The translations under genes and the position numbers were made by a program. Positions 23,489 through 35,600 of a stretch of DNA of 64,000 nucleotides are shown here, piece by piece (position 1 is the first letter of the stretch; every line of letters begins with the position of its first letter). Source of the stretch: Ophthalmolycus amberensis (Eukaryota; Chordata; Actinopteri; Perciformes; Zoarcidae); contig JAFEUB010001026.1 in assembly GCA_024529925.1 (NCBI GenBank), positions 316,001-380,000 of the forward strand. The letters run 5' to 3'. The notes beneath the pieces are model-generated. The model saw nothing but the letters and a program-made list of their open reading frames with translations. It ran no database searches and was not told where the DNA came from.

Positions 23489-24269
23489 TTGTAGGGTGTC
23501 TGAGAGAGAAATAGTTAATCATCTTGTACTGCATGACAATCTGCCTGTTGGATTTTATTACGTACAAGTGTCAAACGTCAAAATCAGTATCATTCATCCT
23601 CTGAAGACCACAGGAATCTTCATAGCAATCTGGCAAGAATAAACCAATTCCAGAGACTTGGACACATGGACTGACCAACATTCATCGTCATCAAGAATCA
23701 ACACAAAGTTTTCGGAGTTTCTTAAATCCCTGCTCTTCAGTTTCTCCTTTGTACACAGTGCTTAAAGTGAAAAAAGGTGAAAAAAAGCCAGCACTATGTT
23801 GGCACATGTATCAGCCGGAATCAGCAATCATTATTTCATTCTGAATTTCTACAGTCAGTAAAATATACTGGATATGACTTAAAATTATGCAATTATACAT
23901 CATGTGGGACCATTATTATTGGATAAAACTTGCTACAGTTATTATAAAAACAAATCACAGTCTACATGTTGTCAATCTATATTGTAAAACATAAGAGCAC
24001 ATTCAGAAAACTTTTAATTAATGTTTAAATAATTATATACACTCACAAACAATTATGAAAAACTGTTATTTTACAAAAATTATTTTAACCCTCTATATTT
24101 TACTCCTCCCATTTCCTCTACCTCCCCATGCCTCTTAAACCAGTAGTGGGGTTGTGGTTCCAGCAGAGGAATGATGAGATGTTTGTGAAACACTGCCATG
24201 ACGCATCACTAGGCTCTTCAGCAGGGAACACAAGAGGAGATCTAAATTTGAAATACATTTGAATCTAGA
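23489..24269. other. no feature recognised
   Basis: AT-rich sequence with no gene or known repeat identified. Confidence 0.35.
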
Positions 24270-24470
24270 AGGGCTCTCAGAGAGCGCAGACCTTTGCCAA
24301 GGACTTTTCCATAAGTGAAAAATAATTTGTGTATCCAACTGTGACTCGGATTTGCTCCAAAATTAAAAGGGCTCCTCCTTGGCCTATGCTGCACCCTTAC
24401 AGCATGAAAATTCGCCCAGTTGTTTTTCCAAAACTGTTACTGAAAAAAACCGAACAGAAAATAGATTTTA
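24270..24470 (+). repeat. dispersed fish repeat
   Basis: Contains gcagacctttgccaagg, tgtgactcggatttgctcc, ctccttggcctatgct and gaaaattcgcccagttgttt in an order I recognise from a common dispersed repeat of fish genomes. The match is from memory and the family is unnamed here. Confidence 0.4.
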
Positions 24471-25379
24471 CACTGAACAAGGCAGTACTCTGCAAATGTG
24501 AACGTCTTTTTTAACGTACAACACTGTTAAGCACTCCTTATGAGTGCAGTATATTGAACATACTGGAGGAATACAGTAAGTGGTGTGCAGTTCTGTGTTG
24601 TCTGTACTTTGTTGAATGCTATCATTCTCAGTAGGCTCCTGTGGGAAAGGCTCGGCCTAGATTTATCCCAGCGTTTTGTTTCACTTGATGTTTTTTATGT
24701 CCTCTCTCAATTCACTGTGGACTGCTGCAGCATTATCATGTACAGATACAGGGCTCACGCATGTGGTCAGCACTACTATTTGTGTGTATGTATAGCATTG
24801 TCCCACTGCACAGAACTTTGCGTACATTAAAAGAAAAACCTCTATCAATCATTTTTGATCCAATTAATAATTTCCAATTAACAATTTCCACAAAACATAA
24901 CACGAGCTGGTTCCGCGGATTTCTTCTATCTGGCTGGTGTGTTAAGACCTGGTCCATTGATGGCAATATTTTGCATAAATTCCTGTGAATAAGACCATTG
25001 TATTCTGTAGATTTGCTGACAGGCAACCTTGCCCTGTTTACCAATAAAGCTGCTTTTTTGTTGTCCACCCATGAAAATGCTGTCACACTGCAACATTTGA
25101 AAGATAAGCTTTAACCAATATAACAATTTTTACACATATTTCCTACCAGATGAAAAATCACTCCCACAGATCTGGCCCATCTGATCTGGTTTGCAGTTTG
25201 ATGGTTTTCATTTTTAGTTTGTTTACTATTCTGATATTCAATTAATCATTGCATTCTTTTGTCAAGCCCAAAAGTTTAACATTCTCTAGATCGACCTCTT
25301 CTAATATGAAGAGTTAAAGAAAGCCTTTAGCTTTTAGACTGCTGGTTGGATAAAAATAGCAATTTGAATGAATAGACAG

Positions 25380-25650
25380 TTTATTTTTTTCTCACTTCAG
25401 ACAAAAAAAATAATGTTGGAAGCGGCAACCACTTTGTTTTAAAAAGTGAAGCCAATGCAGACTGCCACTGTAAACATGAGTTTATGGTCTCAATCTCTAG
25501 TTTCAAGTCTTCTTCAATACAGCATGATGTTCATTTCGTAAATTTTGGTCCATTTAGAGTCAAACAGACGATAAAGCAGAGTATGCTTTAGGGTGGGGCT
25601 AATTTGTGATTGACAGATTGACAGGTTGTCCAATCTAGAAACTGTCCGAT
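25380..25650 (+). repeat. dispersed fish repeat
   Basis: Contains ttggaagcggcaaccactt, aagtgaagccaatgcag, cagcatgatgttcattt and acgataaagcagagtatgct in an order I recognise as a widespread short fish repeat. Single copy in this window; boundaries approximate. Confidence 0.4.
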
Positions 25651-25779
25651 TTTTTCATTTTAGAACTTAAAACTTAAACACTTCACTGTGTTAACAGTTT
25701 GGTCATCTTAATAATGTCTTATCCAGCATTTGATTGTACTTAGCTCCACTCTCTTGTGTCACTTCTACTTAAAAAAAAC

Positions 25780-26205
25780 AACCAAAAGGGTTACAGCCAA
25801 AATGCCGAACTTGAGGCTTCAAAATCGCCATCCACAAATTGTCACGATGACTGTGTCCACATCTTACGATTTCTTTGCCACGCAGCAACCAATTTTCAGG
25901 GATAGCAATGTCTATCTACAATCTCAACAACTCTTAGATAGATTGCCATGGCATTTTGTGCAGTCGTTCATGGTTCCCAGAGAAAGCCTCCTAATCATTT
26001 TGGTGATACCCTGACAGTTATGTTAGTACCACCAGCAGGTTCCTATTAGTAGTTTTGAGTGAAATTTCTCAAAACCTATCTGATGGATTGCCATCAAATA
26101 TGGTACAAATATCCATGTTTCCGTCATCCCATCAGCCTCAGCTGAACTTTGTGTTATTGCTACTAGAATGTGTTAATATTGATAGTGTTAGCATGTTAAT
26201 AGGCT
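25780..26205 (+). repeat. dispersed repeat, shared with 32190-32310
   Basis: Contains gattgccatggcattttgtg, tttggtgataccctgac and accagcaggttcctatta, followed by ctgatggattgccatcaaat. The same motif order (tttggtgataccctgact, then a diverged gtcactatgaggttgac) occurs at 32190-32310. Confidence 0.5.
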
Positions 26206-26207
26206 AC

Positions 26208-26440
26208 CAGAGGTATTCAATTAAAGTTCAACAAGTTCCAGTTAGAGAGAATTTCCTCATCAAAGGTCCGGAACATCACAATAATGTTGAACTTGTTCTA
26301 TGATTTAGTCCCATATTGAATTAGCCAACAGTTGTATCAATATCTGTATGTAGTCAACAACTGACTGTCAAATCAAATAAAGAAAGTTCAATTGAATAGT
26401 ATGTCAACAATATTTATTGTCAGATTTCAAATTGAACACA
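26208..26440 (-). mobile_element. hAT/ZBED-type element, inverted 3' fragment
   Basis: This is the inverted match of 3310-3546, beginning cagaggtattcaatt (terminus). It abuts the 5' LTR region of the Ty3/gypsy element. Confidence 0.6.
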
Positions 26441-26889
26441 TTTTATCACAAATTCCCCTTCATATTAGTTTGTTTTCATCCTGTCTGCTTATTTTACTAA
26501 CTCTCCTACCATTCACACCTGATCATCTCTCATTCCCCTCACCTGGTCCTCCACACCCATCTCACCTGCAGCCCATTCCCTCATTAGCCCTTACTATTTA
26601 GGTCCCCGCACTTGCACTTGTTCCCTGCCAGATTGTCTTGTGTGTCTCTGCCAAGCTCTCCAGTGTTATATATATCGTACTATTCTGATCTGCCTGTTCC
26701 GACCCTGTCTGCCTGTTTCCTCGACCTTGGATTTTTGCCTGCCCCTTGTTGGATTTGTTTGCCTTTTGGACTGACCTCCCGGTGTTGACCCTGCCTTTAC
26801 CAAGTAAAGAAATCTATACCTGAATCTTGTCTCCGAGTTGTGCTTTTGTGTTCTAGTATCTGTAATCCTTACAGTACAATCTGGCCAAC

Positions 26890-27869
26890 ATGAACCCAGC
26901 CGACTCTGCACCTCCCGAGACGGAACCTCTGACTCAGAACAACATGTTGCTAAGCCACGCGCAGCAGCTTACCTTCTTAGCAGAAGCTATGCAGGCTATG
27001 AGCGTCCGTCACGAGCGCAGCATGGAGTCTCTCCGTGATCATCTGATGAGTTTGTCTGCTGCGGCTCAGGGTCCAGATGCCACCAGTGCTTCCAGCCCTC
27101 CTCTTCGCACTTCTCCCGTGTCTCGCTTGCCTCCTCCAGAACGTTATTCTGGGGTTCCTGCCGGCCATTTCTGATTCAGTGCTCCCTCGCCTTTGAGCTT
27201 CAGCCCTCCGCCTTCCCCTCCGAGAGGTCCCGAGTAGCGTACATCGTATCTCTCCTCACGAGCAGAGCCAAGGACTGGGGAACCACAGAGTGGGACCGAC
27301 AGTCGTCGATCTGCGCTTCAGTCCAGCTGTTTTCCGAGGAACTGCTGAAAGTCTTCAACCATGCCACGTCTGGAAGAGAGGTCGCTCGAGGTTTGTTTGA
27401 CCTGAAGCAGGGAGGGAGATCCGTAGCTGACTACTCCATCGAGTTCCGCACCATAGCAGCCGAGAGCAACTGGAACGCCCCCTCGCTCCTCGATGCCTTC
27501 TACCACGGTCTCTCTGACCGCCTGAAGGACGAGTTAGCGGCTCGAGATCTTCCTGCTGGCTTGGGCGAGTTGGTCGCTCTCTCCATCCGTATCGACGGTC
27601 GTCTGCGGGAATGGAGAAGAGAGAGGGGCTTTTCCGCTGCTCCACCAGGGCCATTTCGCATATCCGACGATCCTCGGGGGTTTCCGTCGGAACAGGTCTC
27701 TGACGGTCCGGCCGATTCTCCTGAGCCTCTGCAGCTGGGACGGACCCGGCTCTCCACAGCAGAACGACAGCGCCGCCTGCAGGAGGATCGATTCTTTTAC
27801 TGCGGCCATTTTGCAACCTCTTGTCCAGTAAAAGAGATGGCTCACCAGTCATCCGGAGGGCGCTGGTGA
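26890..27869 (+). pseudogene. gypsy gag remnant
   Basis: The first frame (26890-27174) starts MNPADSAPPE and reaches PERYSGVPAG, then meets a stop caused by an apparent single-base loss near 27170. The capsid-like region continues in another frame: CSLAFELQPSAFPSERSR, GREVARGLFDLKQGG, RSVADYSIEFRTIAAES, DELAARDLPAGLGEL, IDGRLREWRRERG, to the stop at 27869. A zinc-knuckle remnant, FYCGHFATSCP, lacks its first Cys and part of the usual spacing. Gag would form the intracellular particle that packages element RNA. Confidence 0.85.
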
Positions 27870-28339
27870 GTCGAAATGTGAACTTAAAAATGCCCTCTCG
27901 CCCTTTGATTCATGCTCAACTGTTTTGTTCAGGGAACAATCACATTGTCTCAGTCCTCATTGACTCTGGTGCAGATGCTAACCTTATGGACAGAACGCTG
28001 GCCTCCCAGCTGGGGATTGAGCAGGTGGCCCTGGAAAAACCCATCCACGCCACAGCATTAGATGGTCATCTCCTCTGCAGGGTTACCCATCAATCCACTC
28101 CTCTGCAAATGACAATGTCGGGTAATCACAATGAAATGCTCACCTTCCATCTCATCCATGCACCACAGCAACCAGTCATTTTGGGCTATCCGTGGCTTAG
28201 GAGACACAATCCACACATTGACTGGGTGTCAGGAACTGTATTACAGTGGCGTGTTCATTGTCATGCTGTCTGTTTAAAATCTGCCTCATCGTCTGTCCGT
28301 AGTCTGCCCGTTTCTTCTGAGTTCCCAGATCTCTCCTAA
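27821..28339 (+). pseudogene. gypsy aspartic protease region
   Basis: An open 172-codon stretch carries VSVLIDSGADANLMD, with the catalytic Asp-Ser-Gly at about residues 48-50, then TALDGHLLCRVTHQS and the C-terminal protease block PVILGYPWLRRHNPHIDW. This domain is the best preserved part of pol. It overlaps the end of the gag frame in a different register and ends at an internal stop (28339) before the RT. Confidence 0.85.
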
Positions 28340-29150
28340 GGAGTATCTTGACCTTAAGGAGGTTTTTAACAAAGCCCGGGCCACCTCGTTGCCGCCTCAT
28401 CGCCCGTATGACTGTGCCATTGACCTCCTCCCGGGTACATCTCCTCCCAGAGGTAGACTTTTTTTCCCTATCTGCTCCTGAGACGAAGACTATGGAGAGA
28501 TATATATTAATGACTCATTGGCTACAGGAATCATTCGACCATCTTCATCTCCAGCTGGAGCGGGGGTTTTCTTTGTCGGAAAAAAGGACAAATCCCTGCA
28601 CCCTTGCATTGACTAGAGGACTCAATAACATTACTGTAAAAAATAGGTACCCTCTTCCACTTATTGCCTCTGCTTTTGAGCTGCTACCATTTTTTCCAAA
28701 CTATCTCCGCAATGCTTACCATTTGGTGAGAATCCGAGAGGGGGACGAGTGGAAGACTGCCTTTAATACTCAGGGGACATGAGTATTTAGTTATGCCATT
28801 TGGTCTCACCAATGCCCCTGCAGTCTTTCAGGGGTTGGTTAATGATGTTCTCCGGGATATGCTCAATGTTTCTGTTTTTGTATATTTGGATGACACTTAT
28901 CTTCTCGAAGTCTCAACAGGAACATGTGGTCGATGTACGCCAAGTCCTCCAAAGGCTTTTGGAGAACCAGCTCTTCGTAAAGGCGGAGAAGTGTGAGTTC
29001 CACACCACAGAGGTGTCGTTCCTGGGTTTTGTCCTCAATGCTGGTAATATCCAGATGGACTCTGCCAAGACCAAAGCAGTTGCTGACTGGCCCTCCCCGT
29101 CCACACGCAAGGAACTTCAATGCATTTTGGGCTTTGCAAACTTCTAACGG
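28340..29150 (+). pseudogene. gypsy reverse transcriptase remnant
   Basis: Broken frames give EYLDLKEVFNKARATSLPP, PYDCAIDLLPG, then ATGIIRPSSSPAGAGFFFV and KDKSLHPCID followed by a stop, NRYPLPLIASAFELL, LRNAYHLVRIREGDEWKTAF, MPFGLTNAPAVFQGLVND and FVYLDDTYL. The YLDD catalytic box survives. The Asp normally just before LRNAY is lost through a small deletion near 28697, and several stops and shifts lie between blocks. It would copy element RNA in cytoplasmic particles; this copy cannot. Confidence 0.88.
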
Positions 29151-29174
29151 CGGTTCATCCGTAACTACGAGTCC

Positions 29175-29724
29175 GTGGCTGCCCCCCTCACCGCTCTCAC
29201 CTCCCCGCATGTGCCCTTCCGGTGGTCCTCTGCGGCAGCAGGGGCCTTTGGTGAGTTAAAATCACGTTTTACCTCTGCTCCCATCCTCATATTCCCAGAT
29301 CCTGCCCGGCAGTTTATTGTGGAGGTGGACGCCTCGGACACTGGTGTAGGAGCGGTCCTCTCTCAGCGGTCGGCTGAGGACCAAAAGGTTCACTCATGTG
29401 CCTTCTTCTCCCGGAAGCTGTCCCCCCGCGGAGAGGAATTATGACATTGGGAACCGGGAGCTGTTGGCGGTCAAACTGGCAGTGGAGGAGTGGAGACACT
29501 GGTTAGAGGGGGCGGAGCAGCCGTTTGTGGTCTGGACAGACCACAAAAATCTAGAATACATCCGTTCGGCCAAGCGACTGAACTCTCGTCAAGCTAGGTG
29601 GGCTCTTTTTTTTTTTTTTTTTTTTAACCGTTTTGAGTTTTCACTCTCATACAGACCAGGTTCAAAGAATGTCAAGCCCGACGTCTCGTCAGTTCCAGCG
29701 AGAGAGCTCTCCTTCCCATCCTGA
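29175..29724 (+). pseudogene. gypsy RNase H remnant
   Basis: Two overlapping frames carry FIVEVDASDTGVGAVLSQRS, CAFFSRKLSP, then NRELLAVKLAVEEWRHWL and FVVWTDHKNLEYI: the Asp, Glu and Asp positions typical of gypsy RNase H. A frame break separates the halves at about 29440. A T20-like homopolymer at 29608-29625 interrupts the connection to the integrase and is a likely slippage site. Confidence 0.85.
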
Positions 29725-29839
29725 AAGTATCCTCCACCCTGAGTGCGTTATTGGTGTGGTAAAGCGCTCCATGCCGAACACCCTGCCCCCAGTGCTTGTC
29801 CTGATAACCGGTTGTTTGTTCCTGTCAATCTCCGTCCTC

Positions 29840-30366
29840 AGGTCCTCCAGTGGGGCCACTCTTCCCGCCTCGCTTGCCATCCTGGGATCAGACGCACACT
29901 AGCACTGCTCAGACAGCGTTTCTGGTGGTCTTCCATGGAGGAAGACACCAAGGATCATTGGTGCTTGCCAGGTTTGTTCTCAGCATAAGAGCACTCGCCA
30001 ACCTCCCTGTGGGCTTCTTCATCCTCTGCCAGTTCCTAGTCGTCCCTGGTCTCGCATCGCTTTGTAACCGGCCTACCCCCTTCTGACGGTAACACAGTTA
30101 TTCTCACGGTCATTGATCGATTTTCCAAGTCTGCTCTGCTCATTCCACTACCTAAGTTACCGACTGCCAAAGAGACTGCTAAAATATTACTGCAAAATGT
30201 TTTCCGGCTGCATGGTCTGCCCATTGATGTGGTCTCCGACCGGGGACCACAATTCACCTCTCGCTTCTGGTCAGAGTTTTGCAGGCTGCTGGGTGCCACG
30301 GTCAGTCTGTCCTCAGGGTTCCATCCACAGTCTAATGGGCAGGCTGAGCGGATGAATCAATCGTAA
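29840..30366 (+). pseudogene. gypsy integrase, truncated
   Basis: The zinc-binding part is damaged (SRLACHPGIRRTLALLRQRF, then frame changes). The core is open at 30079-30366 with all three expected acidic residues in context: LTVIDRFSKSALLIP, VVSDRGPQFTSRFW and SNGQAERMNQ. Five bases after that last block the homology stops, with a TAA at 30364, marking the 3' truncation of the element. The C-terminal domain is missing. Confidence 0.85.
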
Positions 30367-30714
30367 TTCTTAATTAAAGGGGCCGCACACAATGGATGGA
30401 GAATGGACCCGAGTGTCAACTTTATATCGTTGCGTATGATGATAGGCTATTGGATTGTAATTTGAAGGGGGAGAAAACATACAAACCAGAACACACGCAC
30501 ATATGTAGCATGTCAGTTATAAATAACTTGTCCATGTGAGAAACGATAGTTTAATTTAATGACATCACCAAATAAAAAAAATGTTTTAATGCCAAATTAT
30601 TTGGGGGGCTGAACTTTTTAGGGGGGCTTCTGCCCTAATGACGCCCCTGATGATCAGTGTTAGCTATAAGCATTTAGCTAAAGCATTTAGCTTAAAGCAC
30701 CGCTGTTCTGAAGA
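30367..30714. other. unassigned; transposon-like end near 30651
   Basis: AT-rich sequence ending in a GC block with ttctgccctaatgacgcccctg at about 30630-30651, resembling the complement of a CAGGGGCGTC transposon terminus. No partner end was found. Confidence 0.3.
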
Positions 30715-30770
30715 ATACTATAGCTCTGTGAGGATGTTTGTTCTGAAACATCCTCACAGAGCTATAGTAT
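30715..30770. other. perfect 25-bp inverted repeat (hairpin)
   Basis: The arms are 30715-30739 (from atactatagctctgtgagga) and 30746-30770, exact complements, with loop gttctg. No mismatch in 25 bp and no terminal features of a transposon. It could be a recent inverted duplication, a mini-foldback element, or a small-RNA precursor. No expression evidence is available. Confidence 0.9.
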
Positions 30771-31439
30771 GGCTGAAGACTATTCTTGTTGACATGTCAG
30801 GGTCGTTTTTTTACATTCTGGAACAGTATGTCAGAGTTGTCATCACAATTAAGGCAATTCAAATATAATATGGTACATTTACTTTTCTGAAGAAACCAAC
30901 ACTTCTTGCTAAAGTAATCGAGTTTGTCTGCTCAGCATTTGCAGTATTTGATTTGATTAAGCTATAACACTCTTTTTCTGTGAACAGTAAGACACCAGTA
31001 TGGAGAGCATTGAATGAGCATGGTTTCTTCTCTTTTTTTTGTCTCCATCTTGACTTTGCATGAGCTCATTTGTGTGTTGACTTGGACTCTATGCTTGGTG
31101 ATAGTGTGTGTGCCTCGACATGGACAGGTGGTGCTGTTTGAAGTTATGTGCTGGAGAAGATGGAAGTTGATATGAAGTAATAAGTCTTCGATTATCAATT
31201 CGTTTTGGGGTCTTTACTCTGTCCAACATATGATACTCTCTATCTTTGAACCCTCGATTTGGATAAGGAAAACTTGAGCAAGAGCAGAAGGTCCCTCTTC
31301 CAAGATGGAAAGACATGTGGCACATCATGGTTATTGGATTAGTTTCCAGCATCTTTGCCTGACGATCAAATAGGAACAGAAGTGATGCGGTGTAAATAGC
31401 GACAAATTCCTCTCGAGGTGGTGGTCGAATAGTGAGGTC

Positions 31440-31650
31440 AAACAAAGAAGGGACTTTCACCCATAAGGACAGTGTTTTTGTCCTGTTTAAAACCAAAATT
31501 GTACTTATTTTAAGTTAATGGTGTGTTACTATGTCGCATCAGAATGTAGCTTGTTGAACAATGTAAAAAAAACACTTATTTTAACCCAAACTAAACCTAA
31601 CCAAGTTGATTCCTGTGGAAATGGAAGTTCATTTTGGAAAGACTGTCGAT
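31440..31650 (+). repeat. SINE-like dispersed repeat copy (diverged)
   Basis: Contains gggactttcacccataagg, gtcctgtttaaaaccaa and aacctaaccaagttgatt, in the same order as the copy at 5905-6215. Confidence 0.4.
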
Positions 31651-32189
31651 GCTGCTGAAAACTGACACGTGCAAAATCGACTCTAGAGGGATAAACTTCA
31701 TAGTTTGACACCACGCTGCTGTATTTAAAGACTTGGGGGTGAGAATATGTTGGTTGAATTCCAGGTCAGTTTTGAAATTGATTGTAAATAAGTCAGTCAA
31801 TCCGCTCAACTTTTTTATCGTTTACATTTGTGTAAACATACAATAACCCAACAAACAATAAAAAACAAAAAAATTAACTTTGATCATAAGAAGATAGGCA
31901 ACTTGGTGGGAAATAGGACATTGGACTTCATGACAGTGTTACCTTCTCTAAAATAATATTAATCCTGTCTGGCAGGAATGCTTCTTTGTTTCCACTTCCA
32001 GTACAGGCCCGTGTTTGTTCCCACGTGTGTCTGTAGAGCTCTCTTCTTTGTTTGAGAGTTTCCGCTTCTTACACAGGAATGTTAATGTGATGACAGAGTG
32101 ACAACACCTGCATGAAGAGTTGATGCCATTCCCCCAGGAAGCTTATGGTAACTGTGAAGGCTGGTTTTGGCAACGTGCACGTTTTGTAC

Positions 32190-32310
32190 AGGCATGCATG
32201 GTCCTCACAGGATGAACCCTGCTGACTTTGGTGATACCCTGACTTTTCCTCTTGTGTCACTATGAGGTTGACATTGTGTTTTTAGTGAAATGTCTTAATT
32301 ATTGGATGGA
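32190..32310 (+). repeat. dispersed repeat, partner of 25780-26205
   Basis: Contains gactttggtgataccctgac and a diverged version of the following block. Partial copy. Confidence 0.45.
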
Positions 32311-32504
32311 TTGATATATATATGCTGATATTGTTTGCATTATGGGAAATATTCAACTATAGAGTTTTAACTAACCTAGTCTCGTAAAAATAATGTTCCT
32401 ATTCAATGTAACTGCATTGTTAATGCTTCGAAAGAAACACATTTTCTACTTGATTAAGTTTGTTTTTGACACATCAAACATGTTTTAATCATAGTCCTCT
32501 GAAG

Positions 32505-32600
32505 TCTGCATAGAGAGGTCAGGGTCAGTCAAACACAGGACTCTCATCCAGGAGACCGCTGTTTGTGTCCCGTGTGAAACCAAGTCAACGTTGACTTACT
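32505..32600 (+). repeat. SINE-like dispersed repeat fragment
   Basis: Contains aacacaggactctcatccag and gtcccgtgtgaaaccaa, as at 5905-6215. Only the 5' block is present. Confidence 0.5.
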
Positions 32601-35600
32601 TTAATTTATGGACTTAACTTCAATAACATAACAAACATACCTATTTAATCATGACTTGCTGTCAGTCAAGATAATCAGCAGCATGATGCAGGATGACAGT
32701 TAGAACAACCATCCCATCGAGATACCTGTGTCCACATGACTTCATACTTACAGCTATTGGTCAATAAGTCAGTGTGAAAACTAAGCACATGAAGTATCAT
32801 GCATCAGATATCTCTCAAGAGTTGATGTAAACCAAGCCAAAGCTAAAAGGAGTGAATATTAGCTTTTTCATCACCCCAGGATGGTGATAATGTCAGTCTT
32901 CTAGTGTCTAGTTGCTCTGCTCCCAACTCGGCAAAAATTAGGTGATGCAGGTTTAACGCTTTAAAACATGAAACTACAGAACATGCATATTTGAACACAT
33001 ATTGTGAGACTATCATAAATACAGACAGGATCATTTTGCATGTTTTCTTGTCACCCTGACCTTTCACATTACACATAATCACTTAATCCATTGTTAATAA
33101 TGAAAGTTGAGACACTGCAGATAAAAAGAATAAACATTTTAACTAATAGATATAATTTCTGAAAGTTTGTTTAAATATGTAAATAAGGCATTATCTAATG
33201 GTAACTTTCGGTGAATTTAGGCGACACAAATTGACAAAGTAGTAAAATCCTCACTGCCTGAGCCAGAGAGCATGACGGCTGTCTGAGACTCTAGCCCCTT
33301 TTTCTGTGTTTAGAAGACAGAATGACTGTAGTGTCATTCTGAACTTAACCACAGTGTGTGTTTCCGTGTGTCTATTGGTGGTGTATGTGCATGCATGGAC
33401 GTTTTGGAGACGGCAGCTTTGTGTGTGGCATGTGAGAATAGTGAGAAATGAACTCTGACCAGATTAAAGTGTATTACTCAATCTGCAAGTGCTGCTGACG
33501 CAAGCCTCTAATTACTTTGACTAAATGAGTGTCAGAGTGGAAGCTTGAATAGAAAAAAAACGGGATGCACTATTTTGCTAAACGTCTGCACAGTGCCATC
33601 TCCATATGACCACATAAAATTGTTGCCGGTTACAAGGTTGCCTCGCAAAATTCCAGTAGAATAGAGTCAAAAAACAAGGCAACGTACGAGTGTGTGGAAG
33701 TCAGTGTTGTAAATCAAAGAAAAGCAGTTAAACATCGAGTGATGACCAAGAAGTCTCCATTCAAAACAATCTGCATACTCTATGGACAAGCACAGCCATG
33801 AAGTGGAGACAAATTACAGAGGGTGAAATGCACATTTTTAAATTTGGTAATATGCAAACACAAAACTGTTCTATTTCTATATAAATGAACGTCACAGCAA
33901 AACAGTCCAGTTTACAAAGATCAACACTAATAGCCACACAGTTACAGTGAAGGTATGAACGTCTTTACAGAGTTGGTGGTAACTGAAGCACATTTAAAAG
34001 TCTGCTCAAACCTGAGTCAGCATTGCTGCTCTGTTGCCATCTTAATGTCTTTCGTGCCGGATAAAACAAGTTAGCGACTTTTTAAAAGAATAAAAACAAG
34101 CCTAGTAACTTTTTGGGCAGAAGTGAGAAGTCGTTACGTTGGAACGTTTCAGCAGCATCTGTTTCATGAGGACATGATGAACTTTGCTGTGGCCTCAGAA
34201 AATTTCCAGCCACGCGTTTAGAACAATGGATGAAAGACACACATAAGCTACAATATGAAATTGAACCAGATCCACTCGAGGATAAAACTTGTTTTTCTTA
34301 TAAAGCGAATAATATCATTATACTTTTTTCACGACAAACTCCCATTATTAAGGTTTATACATTAATCTTTAGCATAGCATTACTCATACATCATTACGCA
34401 CTGATTTATTATATTTATACCACTTGTATGTTTACACAGACAAAATCTTCTGCTCTTAAATCCACCCACAGAGTACACATATCGTAATCATTGAATGCTG
34501 CATTCCTCCCGCCCCGCTGAGCCTCACCGAGCAGGGGAGCAGAGAAATGTCTTAGATCACTGTACTCTGACATGTTTGGCTGACCTGATAGGAATCCACT
34601 GATAAGAAAGAGAAGATACAGCACGCTGAGAGGACCGAGCCCAGCGTGTGAGAAAACACACCGGAGCGTCGGATTAAGCAAAAACAACACTAACAAGCAG
34701 CTCGCATTGCAGCCGCTCTGTCGCGCACGTTTGAGCGCAGCACTTCTATATGTGAAGCTTGTATGCTTTCACTTGCGTGATGATATTACTAACTACGCAC
34801 AGATTTTCCTAATGACTGTGTATGAGATAAGAGAAAATGGCAGTCAGAGGATGGGGAATGATTGAGTGTGAGTATGTATGTATGTATGTACGTACATGCA
34901 CACCATGTGGGTGTGTGTTGGCGAGGATGTGAAGAGCAGAGCAGCGGTGCGAGCGTTGACGGGATCTGTCAGCACAGCGAGTCACTGACAGGGAGACAGA
35001 GAAACCTGCCAAGTGAGTGTCTCCTCAAATGGAATTCCTGGGAATTCCAGCCCAGCTCAGATTGTTATCAGACCCAAAGATACCTTGCCACTCAGCTACA
35101 TTATTTAGTCCTGACCAAGCAAGAGACACTGTGTGCTGGAGATTGATTAATCACTTACAAATCACACACTGGTGTTTTTAAGTCCTAATAAACTCAGTTA
35201 AAAAAAAAAAAGAAGTTTGCAATAGTAACCAAAAGAAGGTGTGGTGGTTTACACCTGTCAAACAAAGGACCGTAATCAAGTCTAAAGGAAATCTTGATAT
35301 TTCTGCAACACAGGAGAAATTTTACCACAATAACAAAGCTGTTAGTGTTTTAAGAAAATGCTTTTTATTTTTGACCTTATCTGGATCTGAGTTGTGTATT
35401 GTTATTAAACTTGCATGAACAGTTCATAATGACCACCAGGATAGAACATGAGGAATTGATCTGGTGTAAACTGGGCCAACTGGCAGTAGACGTCTGTGTA
35501 TGGACTGGATCCTTTTCAAAACCTCTGCAGTCAAAGTGGACTGTGTTAAAGAGCTCTCAAAAGATTACTCTGGTGAGTCTTATTGTCAACAATTCCCATA

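Larger units (their letters stand above)
26445..30366 (+). mobile_element. sushi-like Ty3/gypsy retrotransposon, 3'-truncated
   Basis: In order: a 5' LTR-like region (about 26445-26873, ending ttaca), gag from the ATG at 26890, protease, reverse transcriptase, RNase H and integrase core, stopping abruptly at about 30362 inside pol. There is no 3' LTR. Gag similarity (GREVARGLFDL, SVADYSIEFRTIAAES, DELAARDLPAGLGEL) points to the sushi-ichi group, the lineage from which mammalian PEG10/RTL genes derive. Every domain is split by stops or frameshifts, so it cannot be autonomous. The LTR start is approximate. Confidence 0.88.
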
